NCBI RefSeq assembly: GCF_036345155.1
Contig: NZ_CP107772.1
Coordinates: 5,456,001-5,520,000, forward strand
Origin: Streptomyces sp. NBC_00582
Lineage (GTDB): Bacteria; Actinomycetota; Actinomycetes; Streptomycetales; Streptomycetaceae
Direction: 5' to 3'
Length of the DNA: 64,000 nt
Shown: piece by piece, positions 53,487 to 63,180 of the stretch
Layout: each line of letters begins with the position of its first letter
Position numbering within the stretch: position 1 is the first letter of the stretch
The notes under the pieces: generated by a model
The model's database searches: none
Told to the model about the DNA's origin: nothing
What the model saw: the letters and a program-made list of their open reading frames with translations, nothing else
Program-made: the position numbers and the translations under genes

Positions 53487-56400
53487 AATCGATCCGCGTC
53501 TGCTGCGATACGCCCGGGCCACCCGGTTCTTCCTGATGGCCGTGGTCGGCCTGGGCGCCGTGGGGGCGCTGCTGGTCATCGCCCAGGCGATGCTCATCGC
53601 CGAGGTGGTGGTCGGCGCGTTCCAGCACGGACTGGGCGTCTCCGGCCTGCGCACTCCCCTGCTGCTGTTGACGGCGGTCGCGGGCGGGCGCGCGGTGGTC
53701 GCCTGGCTCACCGAACTCGCCGCCCACCGGGCGAGCGCGGCGGTGAAGTCGGAGCTGCGGGGACGGCTCCTGGAGCGGGCCACCGCTCTCGGTCCCGGCT
53801 GGCTGAGCGGACAGCGCACCGGCTCCCTGGTCGCCCTGGCCACCCGGGGGGTCGACGCCCTCGACGACTACTTCGCGCGCTATCTCCCCCAACTGGGACT
53901 CGCGGTGGTCGTGCCGGTCGCGGTGCTCGCGCGGATCGTCACCGAGGACTGGGTGTCGGCCGCGATCATCGTCGCCACCCTGCCCCTCATCCCCGTCTTC
54001 ATGGTGCTGATCGGCTGGGCCACCCAGTCACGGATGGACCGTCAATGGCGGCTGCTGTCCCGGCTCTCCGGGCACTTCCTGGACGTCGTCGCCGGACTGC
54101 CCACGCTGAAGGTCTTCGGCCGGGCCAGGGCACAGGCCGAGTCCATCCGGCGGATCACCGGCGAGTACCGCCGGGCGACCATGCGGACCCTGCGGATCGC
54201 CTTCATCTCCTCCTTCGCGCTGGAGCTCCTGTCGACCCTCTCGGTGGCGCTGGTCGCCGTGACGATCGGCATGCGGCTCGTGCACGGGGAGATGGACCTG
54301 TACATCGGGCTGGTCATCCTGGTGCTGGCCCCCGAGGCGTATCTGCCGCTGCGCCAGGTCGGCGCCCAGTACCACGCGGCCGCCGAGGGACTCGCGGCCG
54401 CCGAGGAGATCTTCGCCGTGCTGGAGACACCGGTCCCGGCCGTGGGCACGGCGGCGGTCCCGAACGGTCCGCTGGCCTTCGAGGGCGTGACGGTCCGCCA
54501 CCCCGGCCGCACGGCGGACGCCGTCACCGACGTGTCGTTCACCGTCGCACCGGGGGAGACCGTCGCGCTCGTGGGCCCGAGCGGCGCGGGCAAGTCGACC
54601 CTGCTGCACGCCCTGCTGGGCTTCGTACGGCCCACCGAGGGCCGGGTACGGATCGGGGGAGCCGATCTCGCCGACCTCGACCCGGAGCAGTGGCGGTCGC
54701 GCATCGCCTGGGTGCCTCAGCGCCCCCACCTGTACGCCGGGACCATCGCCGAGAACGTACGGCTGGCGCGTCCCGACGCCGACGAGTCCGCCGTACGGAG
54801 GGCGCTGGCGGACGCGGGGGCGCTGGACTTCGTGGACGCGCTGCCCGAGGGCGCGGCCACGGTCCTCGGCGAGGACGGGGCCGGGCTGTCGGCGGGACAG
54901 CGGCAACGGCTCGCGCTGGCCCGGGCGTTCCTCGCGGACCGTCCCGTGCTGCTGCTGGACGAGCCGACGGCCGCGCTCGACGGGGAGACCGAGGCGGAGG
55001 TCGTGGCGGCCGTACGGCGGCTCGCGGCCGGGCGGACGGTCCTGCTGGTGGTGCACCGGCCGGCCCTGCTGGGGGTGGCTGACCGGGTCGTACGGCTGGC
55101 GGAGCCCGCCGAGGCCGGCCCGCGACGGCCCGCCGCCGCGGCCACGCGGGTCACCACCCCGCCGGAGGTGCCGGCACCCACGACATCGGCCTCCCCCGAG
55201 ACCACCCCGGCCGCCTCCGGACTCGGGGTGCTCGCCCGGGTCCGGGACATGGCGGGCGCCCGCCGCGGCCGGCTCGCCCTCGCGCTGCTGCTCGGCAGTC
55301 TCGCCCTCGGCAGCGCCGTCGGGCTCATGGCCACCTCCGGGTGGCTGATCTCGCGGGCCTCGCAGCAGCCGCCGGTGCTGTACCTGATGGTGGCGGTGAC
55401 GGCGACCCGCGCCTTCGGCATCGGCCGGGCCGTGTTCCGGTACGCGGAGCGGCTCGTGTCCCACGACGCCGTGCTGCGGATGCTGGCCGACACCCGGGTC
55501 GCGGTGTTCCGCCGCCTGGAGCGGCTCGCGCCCGCCGGGCTGCGCGCGACCCGGCGGGGCGATCTGCTGACGCGGCTGGTCGCCGACGTGGACGCCCTCC
55601 AGGACTACTGGCTGCGCTGGCTGCTGCCCGCCGGTGCCGCCGTCGTCGTGTCGGCGGGCTCGGTGGCCTTCACCGCATGGCTGCTGCCCGAGGCGGGCGC
55701 GGTGCTGGCGGCCGGGCTGCTGGCGGCCGGAGCGGGCGTCCCGCTGATCACCGGTGCGGTGGCCCGGCGGGCCGAACGCCGGCTCGCCCCCGCCCGAGGG
55801 GTGCTCGCCACCCGCACGGCCGACCTGCTCACCGGCACCGCCGAGCTGACCGTGGCGGGCGCCCTGCCCGCGCGTACCGCCGAGGTGCGGTCCGCCGACG
55901 GTGTGCTCACCCGGATCGCCTCGCGGGCCGCCACGGCCACCGCGCTGGGCGACGGGCTGACCGCGCTCGTCTCCGGGCTGACGGTGGCCGCCGCCGCGCT
56001 CGTCGGCGCCCAGGCGGTCGCCGCAGGGCGACTGGACGGCGTGACCATGGCGGTGGTGGTCCTCACCCCGCTGGCCGCCTTCGAGGCCGTCCTGGGGCTG
56101 CCGCTGGCCGTGCAGTACCGCCAGCGGGTCCGCAGGAGCGCCGAGCGGGTGTACGAGGTGCTGGACTCCCCCGATCCGGTGCGCGAGCCGGAGCGGCCCT
56201 GGCAGGCGCCCGCGTCGCCGTTCCCGGTCGTCGTCAGGGGCCTCACCGCCCGGCACGCCGGGCAGGGCCGGGACGCGCTCGCCGGAGTCGACCTCACCCT
56301 GACGCGGGGGCGCAGGATCGCCGTCGTGGGGCCCTCCGGCTCCGGCAAGACGACCCTCGCCCAGGTGCTGCTGCGCTTCCTGGACGCCGACGCGGGCGCG

Positions 56401-56967
56401 TACACCCTCGGCGGGGTGGACGCCGGTGCTCTCGACGGCGACGACGTACGGCGGTTGGTCGGGCTGTGCGCCCAGGACGCGCACCTCTTCGACAGCTCGG
56501 TGCGGGAGAACCTGCTGCTGGCGCGGAAGAGCGCGGACGAGGACGAGTTGCGCGACGCGCTCGCACGGGCCCGGCTGCTGGAGTGGGCGGACGGGCTGCC
56601 CGACGGGCTCGACACGCTCGTCGGCGAGCACGGGGCCCTGCTCTCCGGCGGCCAGCGGCAGCGCCTCGCGCTCGCCCGCGCGCTGCTCGCCGACTTCCCC
56701 GTGCTGGTGCTCGACGAGCCCGCCGAGCATCTCGACCTGCCGACCGCCGACGCGCTCACGGCGGATCTGCTCGCCGCCACCGAGGGTCGCACCACCCTGC
56801 TCATCACCCACCGGCTGGCCGGGCTGGACGCGGTGGACGAGGTGGTCGTCCTGGACGCGGGCCGGATCGTGCAGCGCGGGTCGTACGAGGAACTGACGGC
56901 GGTGCAGGGGCCGTTGCGGAGCATGGTCGAGCGGGAGGCGGCGGCGGACCTGCTGGTGGGGGCGTAG
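53479..56967 (+). CDS. cydCD: Fused CydDC heterodimeric ABC exporter (cytochrome bd assembly)
   Basis: About 1162 residues from GTG 53479 (GAGGTG 8 bases upstream; GTG 53470 is possible but leaves no spacing). Two ABC exporter halves in one chain. Half 1: membrane domain about 10-320, Walker A GPSGAGKST (about 365), signature LSAGQRQRLALARAFL, Walker B VLLLDEPTAAL. A Pro/Thr-rich linker is near 550-590. Half 2: membrane domain about 595-900, Walker A GPSGSGKTT (about 950), signature LSGGQRQRLALARALL, Walker B VLVLDEPAEHL. CydDC exports thiols and is needed for haem d loading. The fusion is usual in actinomycetes. Last gene of the cyd operon. Confidence 0.95.
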   Translation: MKPIDPRLLRYARATRFFLMAVVGLGAVGALLVIAQAMLIAEVVVGAFQHGLGVSGLRTPLLLLTAVAGGRAVVAWLTELAAHRASAAVKSELRGRLLERATALGPGWLSGQRTGSLVALATRGVDALDDYFARYLPQLGLAVVVPVAVLARIVTEDWVSAAIIVATLPLIPVFMVLIGWATQSRMDRQWRLLSRLSGHFLDVVAGLPTLKVFGRARAQAESIRRITGEYRRATMRTLRIAFISSFALELLSTLSVALVAVTIGMRLVHGEMDLYIGLVILVLAPEAYLPLRQVGAQYHAAAEGLAAAEEIFAVLETPVPAVGTAAVPNGPLAFEGVTVRHPGRTADAVTDVSFTVAPGETVALVGPSGAGKSTLLHALLGFVRPTEGRVRIGGADLADLDPEQWRSRIAWVPQRPHLYAGTIAENVRLARPDADESAVRRALADAGALDFVDALPEGAATVLGEDGAGLSAGQRQRLALARAFLADRPVLLLDEPTAALDGETEAEVVAAVRRLAAGRTVLLVVHRPALLGVADRVVRLAEPAEAGPRRPAAAATRVTTPPEVPAPTTSASPETTPAASGLGVLARVRDMAGARRGRLALALLLGSLALGSAVGLMATSGWLISRASQQPPVLYLMVAVTATRAFGIGRAVFRYAERLVSHDAVLRMLADTRVAVFRRLERLAPAGLRATRRGDLLTRLVADVDALQDYWLRWLLPAGAAVVVSAGSVAFTAWLLPEAGAVLAAGLLAAGAGVPLITGAVARRAERRLAPARGVLATRTADLLTGTAELTVAGALPARTAEVRSADGVLTRIASRAATATALGDGLTALVSGLTVAAAALVGAQAVAAGRLDGVTMAVVVLTPLAAFEAVLGLPLAVQYRQRVRRSAERVYEVLDSPDPVREPERPWQAPASPFPVVVRGLTARHAGQGRDALAGVDLTLTRGRRIAVVGPSGSGKTTLAQVLLRFLDADAGAYTLGGVDAGALDGDDVRRLVGLCAQDAHLFDSSVRENLLLARKSADEDELRDALARARLLEWADGLPDGLDTLVGEHGALLSGGQRQRLALARALLADFPVLVLDEPAEHLDLPTADALTADLLAATEGRTTLLITHRLAGLDAVDEVVVLDAGRIVQRGSYEELTAVQGPLRSMVEREAAADLLVGA

Positions 56968-57057
56968 CCCGGCGCGTTGCGCCATCCGGGGTGCGGCGTC
57001 CCCCGGGCGTACGACCCCAACAGGACCGGAGCCGTCGGCCGCGTCACGATCGCTGAC

Positions 57058-58125
57058 ATGCGCTCACTTCGCCGTCCCTGTCGGCTCGTCGTGGTCCTGC
57101 TGTGCGGTGTCACTGTGCTCGCGACCGGGTCCACGGTCGCCGACGGGGAGCCCGGTGACGGCACGGACTCCGGGCTGAGCACCCAGGTGGCGCGGCTGTA
57201 CGAGGACGCGTACGTGGCCAGCCGGCGGTACGAGACGGGGCGGCGCGAGGCGGAGGCGAAGCAGGGCGAGGTGGCGCGGCTGGAGGAACTGCTGGGCCGT
57301 GAACGGCGGGAGACCGCGGTGCTGCGCGAGGACCTGGGCCGTATCGCCCGCGCCCAGTACCGCGGCGGAGGCGGGCTGCCGGTGGTCGCGCAGATGCTGC
57401 TGGCGGCCGATCCGGAGCGGCTGATGCGTGGTCAGCATCTGTTCTCCCAGGCGAATCTGTCCGTGGACAACGCGATGGAGAAGAGCCGCAGGGCCGAGGC
57501 CCGACTGGCCGCCGACGAGGCGAAGGCCGTCGCGGTGTGGCAGGAGGTCGAGCAGAAACGCGTGGAACTCGCCGCCCTGAAGAAGGGCATCGAGGACCGG
57601 CTCGAACAGGCCCGGTGGGAGTTGCAGGGGCGGGCGGACGCCTCGGTGGCGGCGGGCGCGTGCCGGGGTGCCGTACGGCTCGACCAGCCGCCCGCCCCTG
57701 TCACGGGCGAGTGGGTCACCCCGGTCGAGACGTACACCCTGTCCGCGGGCTTCGGCAGCGGCGGTGAGCGGTGGGTCAACCGGCACACCGGGCAGGACTT
57801 CGCGGTGCCGATCGGGACGCCGGTGCGGGCGGTCGGCGCGGGGCGCGTGGTGCGGGTGGCGTGCGGGGGAGCGTTCGGCATCCAGGTGGTGATCCGGCAC
57901 CCCGACGGTTACTGCACCCAGTACGCCCATCTCGCGGCCCTGGCGGTCGACCAGGGCGACCGGGTGACGCCCGGACAGTGGATCGGCCAGTCCGGCACCT
58001 CCGGCAACTCCACCGGCCCGCATCTGCACTTCGAGGTGCGGATCACTCCCGAGCCGGGCTCGTCGATCGACCCGGTGCCCTGGCTCGCGGAACGCGGGGT
58101 GCCGGTCGCCCAGGGGCCCTTCTGA
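57058..58125 (+). CDS. Secreted M23 peptidase with coiled coil
   Basis: 355 residues from ATG 57058 (no clear ribosome-binding site; an upstream GTG is possible). A signal peptide covers about 1-30 (RRPCRLVVVLLCGVTVLATGS). A coiled coil follows (about 45-200, heptad-rich with Glu/Arg/Ala, as in EnvC/RipC-like regulators). The M23 zinc peptidase domain (about 235-345) has NRHTGQDFAVP (HxxxD) and GPHLHFEV (HxH), both complete. It probably cuts peptidoglycan cross-bridges or regulates another hydrolase. It lies 90 bp after cydCD but is unrelated in function. Confidence 0.88.
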   Translation: MRSLRRPCRLVVVLLCGVTVLATGSTVADGEPGDGTDSGLSTQVARLYEDAYVASRRYETGRREAEAKQGEVARLEELLGRERRETAVLREDLGRIARAQYRGGGGLPVVAQMLLAADPERLMRGQHLFSQANLSVDNAMEKSRRAEARLAADEAKAVAVWQEVEQKRVELAALKKGIEDRLEQARWELQGRADASVAAGACRGAVRLDQPPAPVTGEWVTPVETYTLSAGFGSGGERWVNRHTGQDFAVPIGTPVRAVGAGRVVRVACGGAFGIQVVIRHPDGYCTQYAHLAALAVDQGDRVTPGQWIGQSGTSGNSTGPHLHFEVRITPEPGSSIDPVPWLAERGVPVAQGPF

Positions 58126-58148
58126 AGGGCTCCAGCGGGCTTCGCCGG

Positions 58149-59018
58149 CTAGAGCCGCTCGGCGACCAACCGCTCGATGACGACGGCCACCCCGTCCTCG
58201 TTGTTGGCGACCGTCTGGCCGGAGGCGGCCGCGATCACGTCCGGATGCGCGTTGCCCATGGCGTACGAACGGCCCGCCCAGGTCAGCATCTCGACGTCGT
58301 TGGGCATGTCCCCGAACGCGACGACCTCCTCGTGCGAGATGCCGCGCTCGGCACAGCACAGGGCGAGCGTGCTGGCCTTGGAGACGTCCGGACCGCTGAT
58401 CTCCAGCAGGGCGCTGGGGCTGGACCGGGTGACGTTGGCACGGTCGCCGATGGCGAGCCGGGCCAGGGTGAGGAAGGCGTCCGGGTCGAGCGTGGGGTGG
58501 AACGCGAGGATCTTCAGCACCGGCTCCCCGGCGGCGAGGCCGTCGGGCGCCAGCAGCTCCTCGGCGGGCGCGAGGTGGTCCGGGACCTCCATGTGCATCT
58601 TCGGGTACTCCGGCTCCTGGTGGAAGCCGTACGTCTGCTCGATGGCGTACATCGTGCCGGGCGCCGCCTCGCGCAGCAGCCGTACGGCGTCCAGCGCGTT
58701 GTCGCGCTCCAGCTCGCGCACCTTCACGAACCGGTGGGTGCCGGGTCCGCCGTGCAGGTCGACCACGGCGGCGCCGTTGCCGCAGATCGCCAGGCCGTGG
58801 CCATGGACGTGCTCGCTGACGACATCCATCCAGCGGGCCGGGCGGCCGGTGACGAAGAAGACCTCGATGCCCGCCTCTTCGGCTGCGGCGAGGGCGGCGA
58901 CCGTGCGCGGCGACACCGACTTGTCGTCGCGCAGCAGGGTGCCGTCGAGATCGGTGGCGATCAGCCGCGGCGGGAGGGCGGGGGCCGGGGTCTCTGGCTG
59001 TCGAGTCGCTGAGGTCAC
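58149..59018 (-). CDS. HAD-superfamily phosphatase (Cof type)
   Basis: 289 residues from GTG 59018 (ATG 59036 is an alternative). Motif I is IATDLDGTLL, motif II is FVTGRP, the Lys motif is in VSKASTLAL and motif III/IV is GDMPNDVEMLTWAG; the large C2-type cap lies between. This is the Cof/YidA-like group that dephosphorylates sugar phosphates or flavin and pyridoxal phosphates. Substrate unknown. It is convergent with the M23 gene and 100 bp downstream of the LLM oxidoreductase gene. Confidence 0.9.
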   Translation of the reverse strand: MTSATRQPETPAPALPPRLIATDLDGTLLRDDKSVSPRTVAALAAAEEAGIEVFFVTGRPARWMDVVSEHVHGHGLAICGNGAAVVDLHGGPGTHRFVKVRELERDNALDAVRLLREAAPGTMYAIEQTYGFHQEPEYPKMHMEVPDHLAPAEELLAPDGLAAGEPVLKILAFHPTLDPDAFLTLARLAIGDRANVTRSSPSALLEISGPDVSKASTLALCCAERGISHEEVVAFGDMPNDVEMLTWAGRSYAMGNAHPDVIAAASGQTVANNEDGVAVVIERLVAERL

Positions 59019-59126
59019 CCGGCCATTCTCGCGCATATGCCCGCACGGCCGTGCGAGAGCCCGCACACATGAGGCACCGCAAGGGCACGGACGGCCGGTC
59101 TTCGCGGTCGGCGACCGGCCCGGGCG

Positions 59127-60029
59127 TCAGCCGAGTTGGGCCGGCGCCTCCATGGCGATCTGTTCGAAGACCTTGTGGTCCGCGGCGAAGTCGGAGTCCG
59201 GGATGGGCCAGTGGAGCACCAGCTCGGTGAAGCCGAGCTCCTGGTACCGGCCCGCGAAGTCCACGAAGGCGTCCAGGGACTCCAGCGGACGGCCGCGGTC
59301 CGGGGTGAACCCGGTGAGCAGGATCTTGTCCAGCTCGTTCACGTCCCGCCCCTGGGCCGCGCAGACGTCGGTGAGCTTCTCGACCTGACCGCGTATGGCC
59401 TGAACCGACTGCTCCGGGGTGCCGTTCTCGTAGAGCTTGGGGTCTCCGGTGGTCACCCACGCCTGACCGTGCCGGGCCGCGAGCCGCAGCCCGCGCGGAC
59501 CGGTCGCCGCGACGGCGAACGGCAGCCGGGGGCGCTGGACACAGCCGGGGATGTTGCGGGCCTCGTGCGCCGAGTAGAAGGCGCCCTCGTGCGACACGGA
59601 GTCCTCGGTGAGCAGCCGGTCGAGCAGCGGAACGAACTCGGCGAACCGGTCGGCCCGCTCACGCGGGGTCCACGGCTCCTGGCCGAGGGCGGTCGCGTCG
59701 AAACCGGTGCCCCCCGCGCCGATGCCGAGGGTCACCCGGCCCCCGGAGATGTCGTCCAGGGAGATCAGTTCCTTGGCGAGGGTCACGGGGTGCCGGAAGT
59801 TGGGCGAGGTCACCAGGGTACCCAGGCGGAGCCGGTCGGTGACGGCCGCGGCGGCGGTGAGCGTGGGGATCGCGCCGAACCAGGGGCCGTCGCGGAAGCT
59901 GCGCCAGGACAGATGGTCGTAGGTGTACGCCGTGTGGAAACCGAGCTGCTCGGCACGCGTCCATGCCGCACGGCCCCCTTCGTTCCAGCGGCGGTACGGG
60001 AGGATCACGGTGCTCAGGCGCAGACTCAT
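59127..60029 (-). CDS. LLM-class F420/flavin-dependent oxidoreductase
   Basis: 300 residues from ATG 60029. A luciferase-like barrel: [15 protein letters not shown] at the start, [15 protein letters not shown] (cofactor phosphate region), [38 protein letters not shown], and [30 protein letters not shown]. Actinobacterial members mostly use F420. Substrate unknown. The gene is followed 108 bp downstream by the HAD phosphatase gene in the same direction; a parS site lies 26 bp upstream of the start. Confidence 0.87.
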   Translation of the reverse strand: MSLRLSTVILPYRRWNEGGRAAWTRAEQLGFHTAYTYDHLSWRSFRDGPWFGAIPTLTAAAAVTDRLRLGTLVTSPNFRHPVTLAKELISLDDISGGRVTLGIGAGGTGFDATALGQEPWTPRERADRFAEFVPLLDRLLTEDSVSHEGAFYSAHEARNIPGCVQRPRLPFAVAATGPRGLRLAARHGQAWVTTGDPKLYENGTPEQSVQAIRGQVEKLTDVCAAQGRDVNELDKILLTGFTPDRGRPLESLDAFVDFAGRYQELGFTELVLHWPIPDSDFAADHKVFEQIAMEAPAQLG

Positions 60030-60054
60030 GTCATCGAGCGTATGCGGCCGACCG

Positions 60055-60070
60055 TGTTTCACGTGAAACG
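60055..60070. other. parS site, perfect core
   Basis: TGTTTCACGTGAAACG with flanking ACCG / GGTC, between two minus-strand genes and 2 bp from the stop codon of the upstream one. Confidence 0.92.
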
Positions 60071-60071
60071 G

Positions 60072-60515
60072 TCACCGTACGCGATCGGCCAGCCACGGAC
60101 TGAGGTGCATCCCGATGAATTCCTTGTGCACCCGGTCGCCCGGCAGCGGCACCATCAGGGTGTGGCTCGGTGGGAAGCGGCGCGCCTTGACCCAGGCGTG
60201 CCCCTCGTAGAGGGCGCGGAGGAAGGCGGGGACGTCGTCGCGGTCCACGTCGGGGCATTCCACGCCGTCGACGGTGATCAGGGCGTCGTCGTCCGGGTAG
60301 AGCCGTACCCGCACACCGGGCCGGCCGCCCAGCTCGACATGCGCCTCGTGGGGCAGCGATCCGTCCGGGTCGGTGGTGACGCCGACGCCCGCGGCCGTGC
60401 GGCGTGAGGTCCGGTCGGCGCCGATGTCGTGGGTGACCTCGATGGCGAGGCCGTAGGTGTCGGCGATCGCACGGAGCGCGGTGACGGCGGCCTCGGTGGT
60501 GGGGAGATGGTCCAT
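60072..60515 (-). CDS. Conserved hypothetical protein
   Basis: 147 residues from ATG 60515 ([22 protein letters not shown]); an ATG four codons earlier is possible. Alpha-beta composition with an early helix, [17 protein letters not shown], a strand-rich middle ([33 protein letters not shown]) and a C-terminal part rich in aromatic and basic residues ([23 protein letters not shown]). No motif is recognised. Six bp separate its upstream end from the RNA 2'-phosphotransferase gene region (60534), so the two are probably cotranscribed. Confidence 0.8.
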   Translation of the reverse strand: MDHLPTTEAAVTALRAIADTYGLAIEVTHDIGADRTSRRTAAGVGVTTDPDGSLPHEAHVELGGRPGVRVRLYPDDDALITVDGVECPDVDRDDVPAFLRALYEGHAWVKARRFPPSHTLMVPLPGDRVHKEFIGMHLSPWLADRVR

Positions 60516-60533
60516 GGCGCCGATCATGCAGGG

Positions 60534-61112
60534 TCAGTGCTTCTCGGGGAACCGCAGATACCGCGGCGGTACGGCCTGCGTCAGCCACACTCCGTTGGCA
60601 CTGACGTGGAAGACATGGCCGTCCCGGTGCATGGCGCCGGCGTCCACGGAGAGGACGACGGGGCGGCCCCGGCGGGCACCGACCCGGGTCGCGGTCTCGC
60701 GGTCGGCCGAGAGGTGCACGTCGTGCCGGTTCATCGGCCGCAGCCCCTCGGCACGGATCGCCTCCAGTGAACGGGCCACGGTCCCGTGGTAGAGGTACGG
60801 CGGCGGGGTCGCCGGGGGCAGACCGAGATCCACGTCGATGCTGTGGCCCTGACTGGCGCGGATCCGGGTGCCCTCGATCGCGAAGCGCTTCTTGTCGTTG
60901 GCGGCGACGACATGGTCCAGCTCGTCCCGGGTGAAGCGGAAGCCATGGGCGGCGCACGCCGCGATCAGCTCGTCGATCTCGACCCAGCCGGCCTCGTCGA
61001 GGGTGAGCCCGATGCGCTCGGGCTGGTGGCGCAGATGCTTGGAGAGGTACTTCGACACCTTCACGGTGCGTCTGTCGTCCATGCCCTGCTCATGTGGGTC
61101 CTTCGTGTTCAT
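60534..61112 (-). CDS. kptA: RNA 2'-phosphotransferase (Tpt1/KptA)
   Basis: 192 residues from ATG 61112 (ATG 61082 is an alternative). Family motifs are complete: KVSKYLSKHLRHQPERIGL (about 18-36, with catalytic-core Arg/His), RFAIEGTRIRASQGHSI, YLYHGT, IRAEGLRPMNRHDVHLS and VFHVSANGVWLTQ. Tpt1 moves an internal RNA 2'-phosphate onto NAD, giving ADP-ribose 1'',2''-cyclic phosphate; in eukaryotes this ends tRNA splicing. Bacteria lack that pathway, so the natural substrate here is unknown; ADP-ribosylation of RNA or small molecules has been proposed for bacterial members. The upstream region holds a DnaA-box cluster. Confidence 0.92.
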   Translation of the reverse strand: MNTKDPHEQGMDDRRTVKVSKYLSKHLRHQPERIGLTLDEAGWVEIDELIAACAAHGFRFTRDELDHVVAANDKKRFAIEGTRIRASQGHSIDVDLGLPPATPPPYLYHGTVARSLEAIRAEGLRPMNRHDVHLSADRETATRVGARRGRPVVLSVDAGAMHRDGHVFHVSANGVWLTQAVPPRYLRFPEKH

Positions 61113-61168
61113 TCCCTCAGCATGACGGGGGAGACGTGGATCACGCATTTTGTTTTGGACCCGAGGTT

Positions 61169-61222
61169 TGATCCACAAGCAACGAGGGTTATCCACAGGC
61201 CAGTTGGCGTTTCTGTGGACAA
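61169..61222. promoter_or_regulatory. Second DnaA-box cluster, between kptA and the hydrolase-SDR gene
   Basis: TGATCCACA (61169), TTATCCACA (61189-61197) and, on the other strand, TTGTCCACA (61214-61222, perfect consensus) within 54 bp. The last box lies in a CCAGTT/AACTGG inverted repeat. Gap of 185 bp, no gene. Confidence 0.7.
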
Positions 61223-61297
61223 CTGGCGTTCCAGCTCGGGTCTTTCTCCAAACTCGCCCGGAAGAAAGCGGCTTGGGGCCCGGCGGTCCAAGGTGCC

Positions 61298-63058
61298 TCA
61301 CACCGGCGGCCGCACCCGTGCCAGCGCCCTCAACACCCTTGGCGCGAAGCGCGACAGGACATGCGCTCCGCGCGCCTCCGGCGTCACGGGAACGACGGCC
61401 TCGTTACGGGCCACGGCGCGCAGGATCGCCTCCGCGACCTTCTCCGGCGGGTAGTTGCGCAGCCCGTACACGCGCGTGGCACGCTCCTGGCGGCGCCTCT
61501 CCTCCGCCGTGTCGACCCCCACGAAGGTGGCCGTGGCCGTGATGTTGGTGTTCACCAGCCCGGGGCAGATCGCCGTAACACCGATGCCCCGCCCGGCCAG
61601 TTCGGCCCGCAGGCACTCGCTCAGCATCAGCACGGCCGCCTTGGACGTGCTGTAGGCGGGCAGAACCCTGGACGGCTGAAAGGCCGCTGCGGAAGCGATG
61701 TTGACGATGTGGCCGCCCTGCCCGCGCTCGGCCATCCGCCCGCCGAAGAGCCGGCATCCGTGGATGACCCCCCACAGGTTGACGTCCAGCACGCGGCGCC
61801 AGTCCTCGGACGTCGTGTCGAAGAAGGAACCCGTCAGTCCCACCCCGGCGTTGTTCACCAGGACGTCCAACACCCCGTATTCGGTGTGCACCTTGTCCGC
61901 GAGTTTCCCCATCTCCTGTTCGTCGGACACGTCCACGGTCTCCGCCCAGGTCTCGGGAGCGCCGACCAGCCGTGCCATGTCGGCGGTGCGAGCGACACTC
62001 CCGGCGTCCCGGTCGACGGCGATCACGCGCGCCCCTGCCTCGGCGAACGCGAGCGCCGTGGCCCGTCCGATGCCGCTGCCCGCACCCGTCACCAGCACCA
62101 ACTGCCCGCCGAAACGGTCCGCGTGGCGCCCGGTGGCCTGCGGCGCCGGCTCCCCGGTGGCCTCGACGGACATGACGAACTCCGAGATCCAGGAGGCGAC
62201 CCGGTCGGGGCGCGTCCGGGGGATCCAGTGCTTCGCGGGAAGCGTGCGCCGCACCAACGTCGGCGCCCACCGCTCCAGTTCGTCGTACAGCCGCTCCGAC
62301 AGGAACGCGTCGCCCAGAGGCGTGATGAGCTGCACGGGCACGTGCGCGTGCGCGTCGGGACGCGGGCGGCGCAGCCGGTTCCGTACGTTGTCCCGGTACA
62401 ACCAGGCGCCGTTGGCCGCGTCCGACGGCAGGGACGAGGTCGGGTAGCCGTCGCCCGGCACCTTCTCCACGCGGGCCAGGATCGCCGGCCAGCGCTTGCC
62501 GAGCGGGCCGCGCCAGGCCAGTTCGGGCAGTGCGGGGGTGTGCAGCAGGTACACGTACCAGGACTTGGCCCCCTGGCCCAGGAGTTGACCGACCCGGCGC
62601 GGAGTGGGCCTGGTGAGGCGCTGGTTGATCCAGTGGCCGAAGTGGTCGAGGGACGGCCCGGACATCGAGGTGAAGGACGCGATCCGGCCCCGGGTGCGCT
62701 CCACGGTCACGAACTCCCAGGACTGCACCGACCCCCAGTCGTGCCCCACCAGATGCACCGGCCGGTCCGGGCTGACCGTGTCCACCACCGCCAGGAAGTC
62801 GTCCGTCAGCTTCTCCAGGGTGAACCCGCCCCGCAGCGGCCTCGGCGCGCTGGACCGGCCGTGGCCCCGGACGTCGTAGAGCACCACGTGGAACCGGTCG
62901 GCGAGCCGGACCGCGACCTCGGACCACACCTCCTTGCTGTCCGGGTAGCCGTGCACCAGCACGACCACCGGCCGCCCGGGTTCCCCCAGCTCGGCCACGC
63001 ACAGCTCTATCCCGCCGGTCCGCACCCACCGCTCGCGCGCGCTCTGGAGCACCGTCAC
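61298..63058 (-). CDS. Epoxide-hydrolase-like alpha/beta hydrolase fused to short-chain dehydrogenase
   Basis: About 586 residues from GTG 63058 or, with better spacing to GGAGGGG, GTG 63052. The hydrolase domain (about 1-300) has the oxyanion loop HGYPDSKEVW, DVRGHGRSS and the nucleophile elbow VGHDWGSVQSWEF, where the nucleophile is Asp as in epoxide hydrolases and dehalogenases; the catalytic His is in AKHWIPRTRPDRV. The SDR domain (about 310-586) has TGAGSGIG, NNAGVG and the active-site Tyr/Lys in YSTSK. It could open and then oxidise a substrate in sequence; the substrate is unknown. A promoter candidate lies at 63181-63209. Confidence 0.88.
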   Translation of the reverse strand: MTVLQSARERWVRTGGIELCVAELGEPGRPVVVLVHGYPDSKEVWSEVAVRLADRFHVVLYDVRGHGRSSAPRPLRGGFTLEKLTDDFLAVVDTVSPDRPVHLVGHDWGSVQSWEFVTVERTRGRIASFTSMSGPSLDHFGHWINQRLTRPTPRRVGQLLGQGAKSWYVYLLHTPALPELAWRGPLGKRWPAILARVEKVPGDGYPTSSLPSDAANGAWLYRDNVRNRLRRPRPDAHAHVPVQLITPLGDAFLSERLYDELERWAPTLVRRTLPAKHWIPRTRPDRVASWISEFVMSVEATGEPAPQATGRHADRFGGQLVLVTGAGSGIGRATALAFAEAGARVIAVDRDAGSVARTADMARLVGAPETWAETVDVSDEQEMGKLADKVHTEYGVLDVLVNNAGVGLTGSFFDTTSEDWRRVLDVNLWGVIHGCRLFGGRMAERGQGGHIVNIASAAAFQPSRVLPAYSTSKAAVLMLSECLRAELAGRGIGVTAICPGLVNTNITATATFVGVDTAEERRRQERATRVYGLRNYPPEKVAEAILRAVARNEAVVPVTPEARGAHVLSRFAPRVLRALARVRPPV

Positions 63059-63180
63059 TTCCCCTCCGCTTTCGCCGCCGTCCTCGCATCCCTCCAGTAC
63101 GGGCGCCGTGTCCGGGATGTACGGCATCCCGGCTCCGGCCGGGCCGACTGCGGTACGCGTCCGTAACGTGACCACGCCGA

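Noticed and set aside
54028..56985. 985-codon antisense frame over cydCD
   Set aside because: Shadow of cydCD; repetitive Gly/Gln/Arg/Pro composition.
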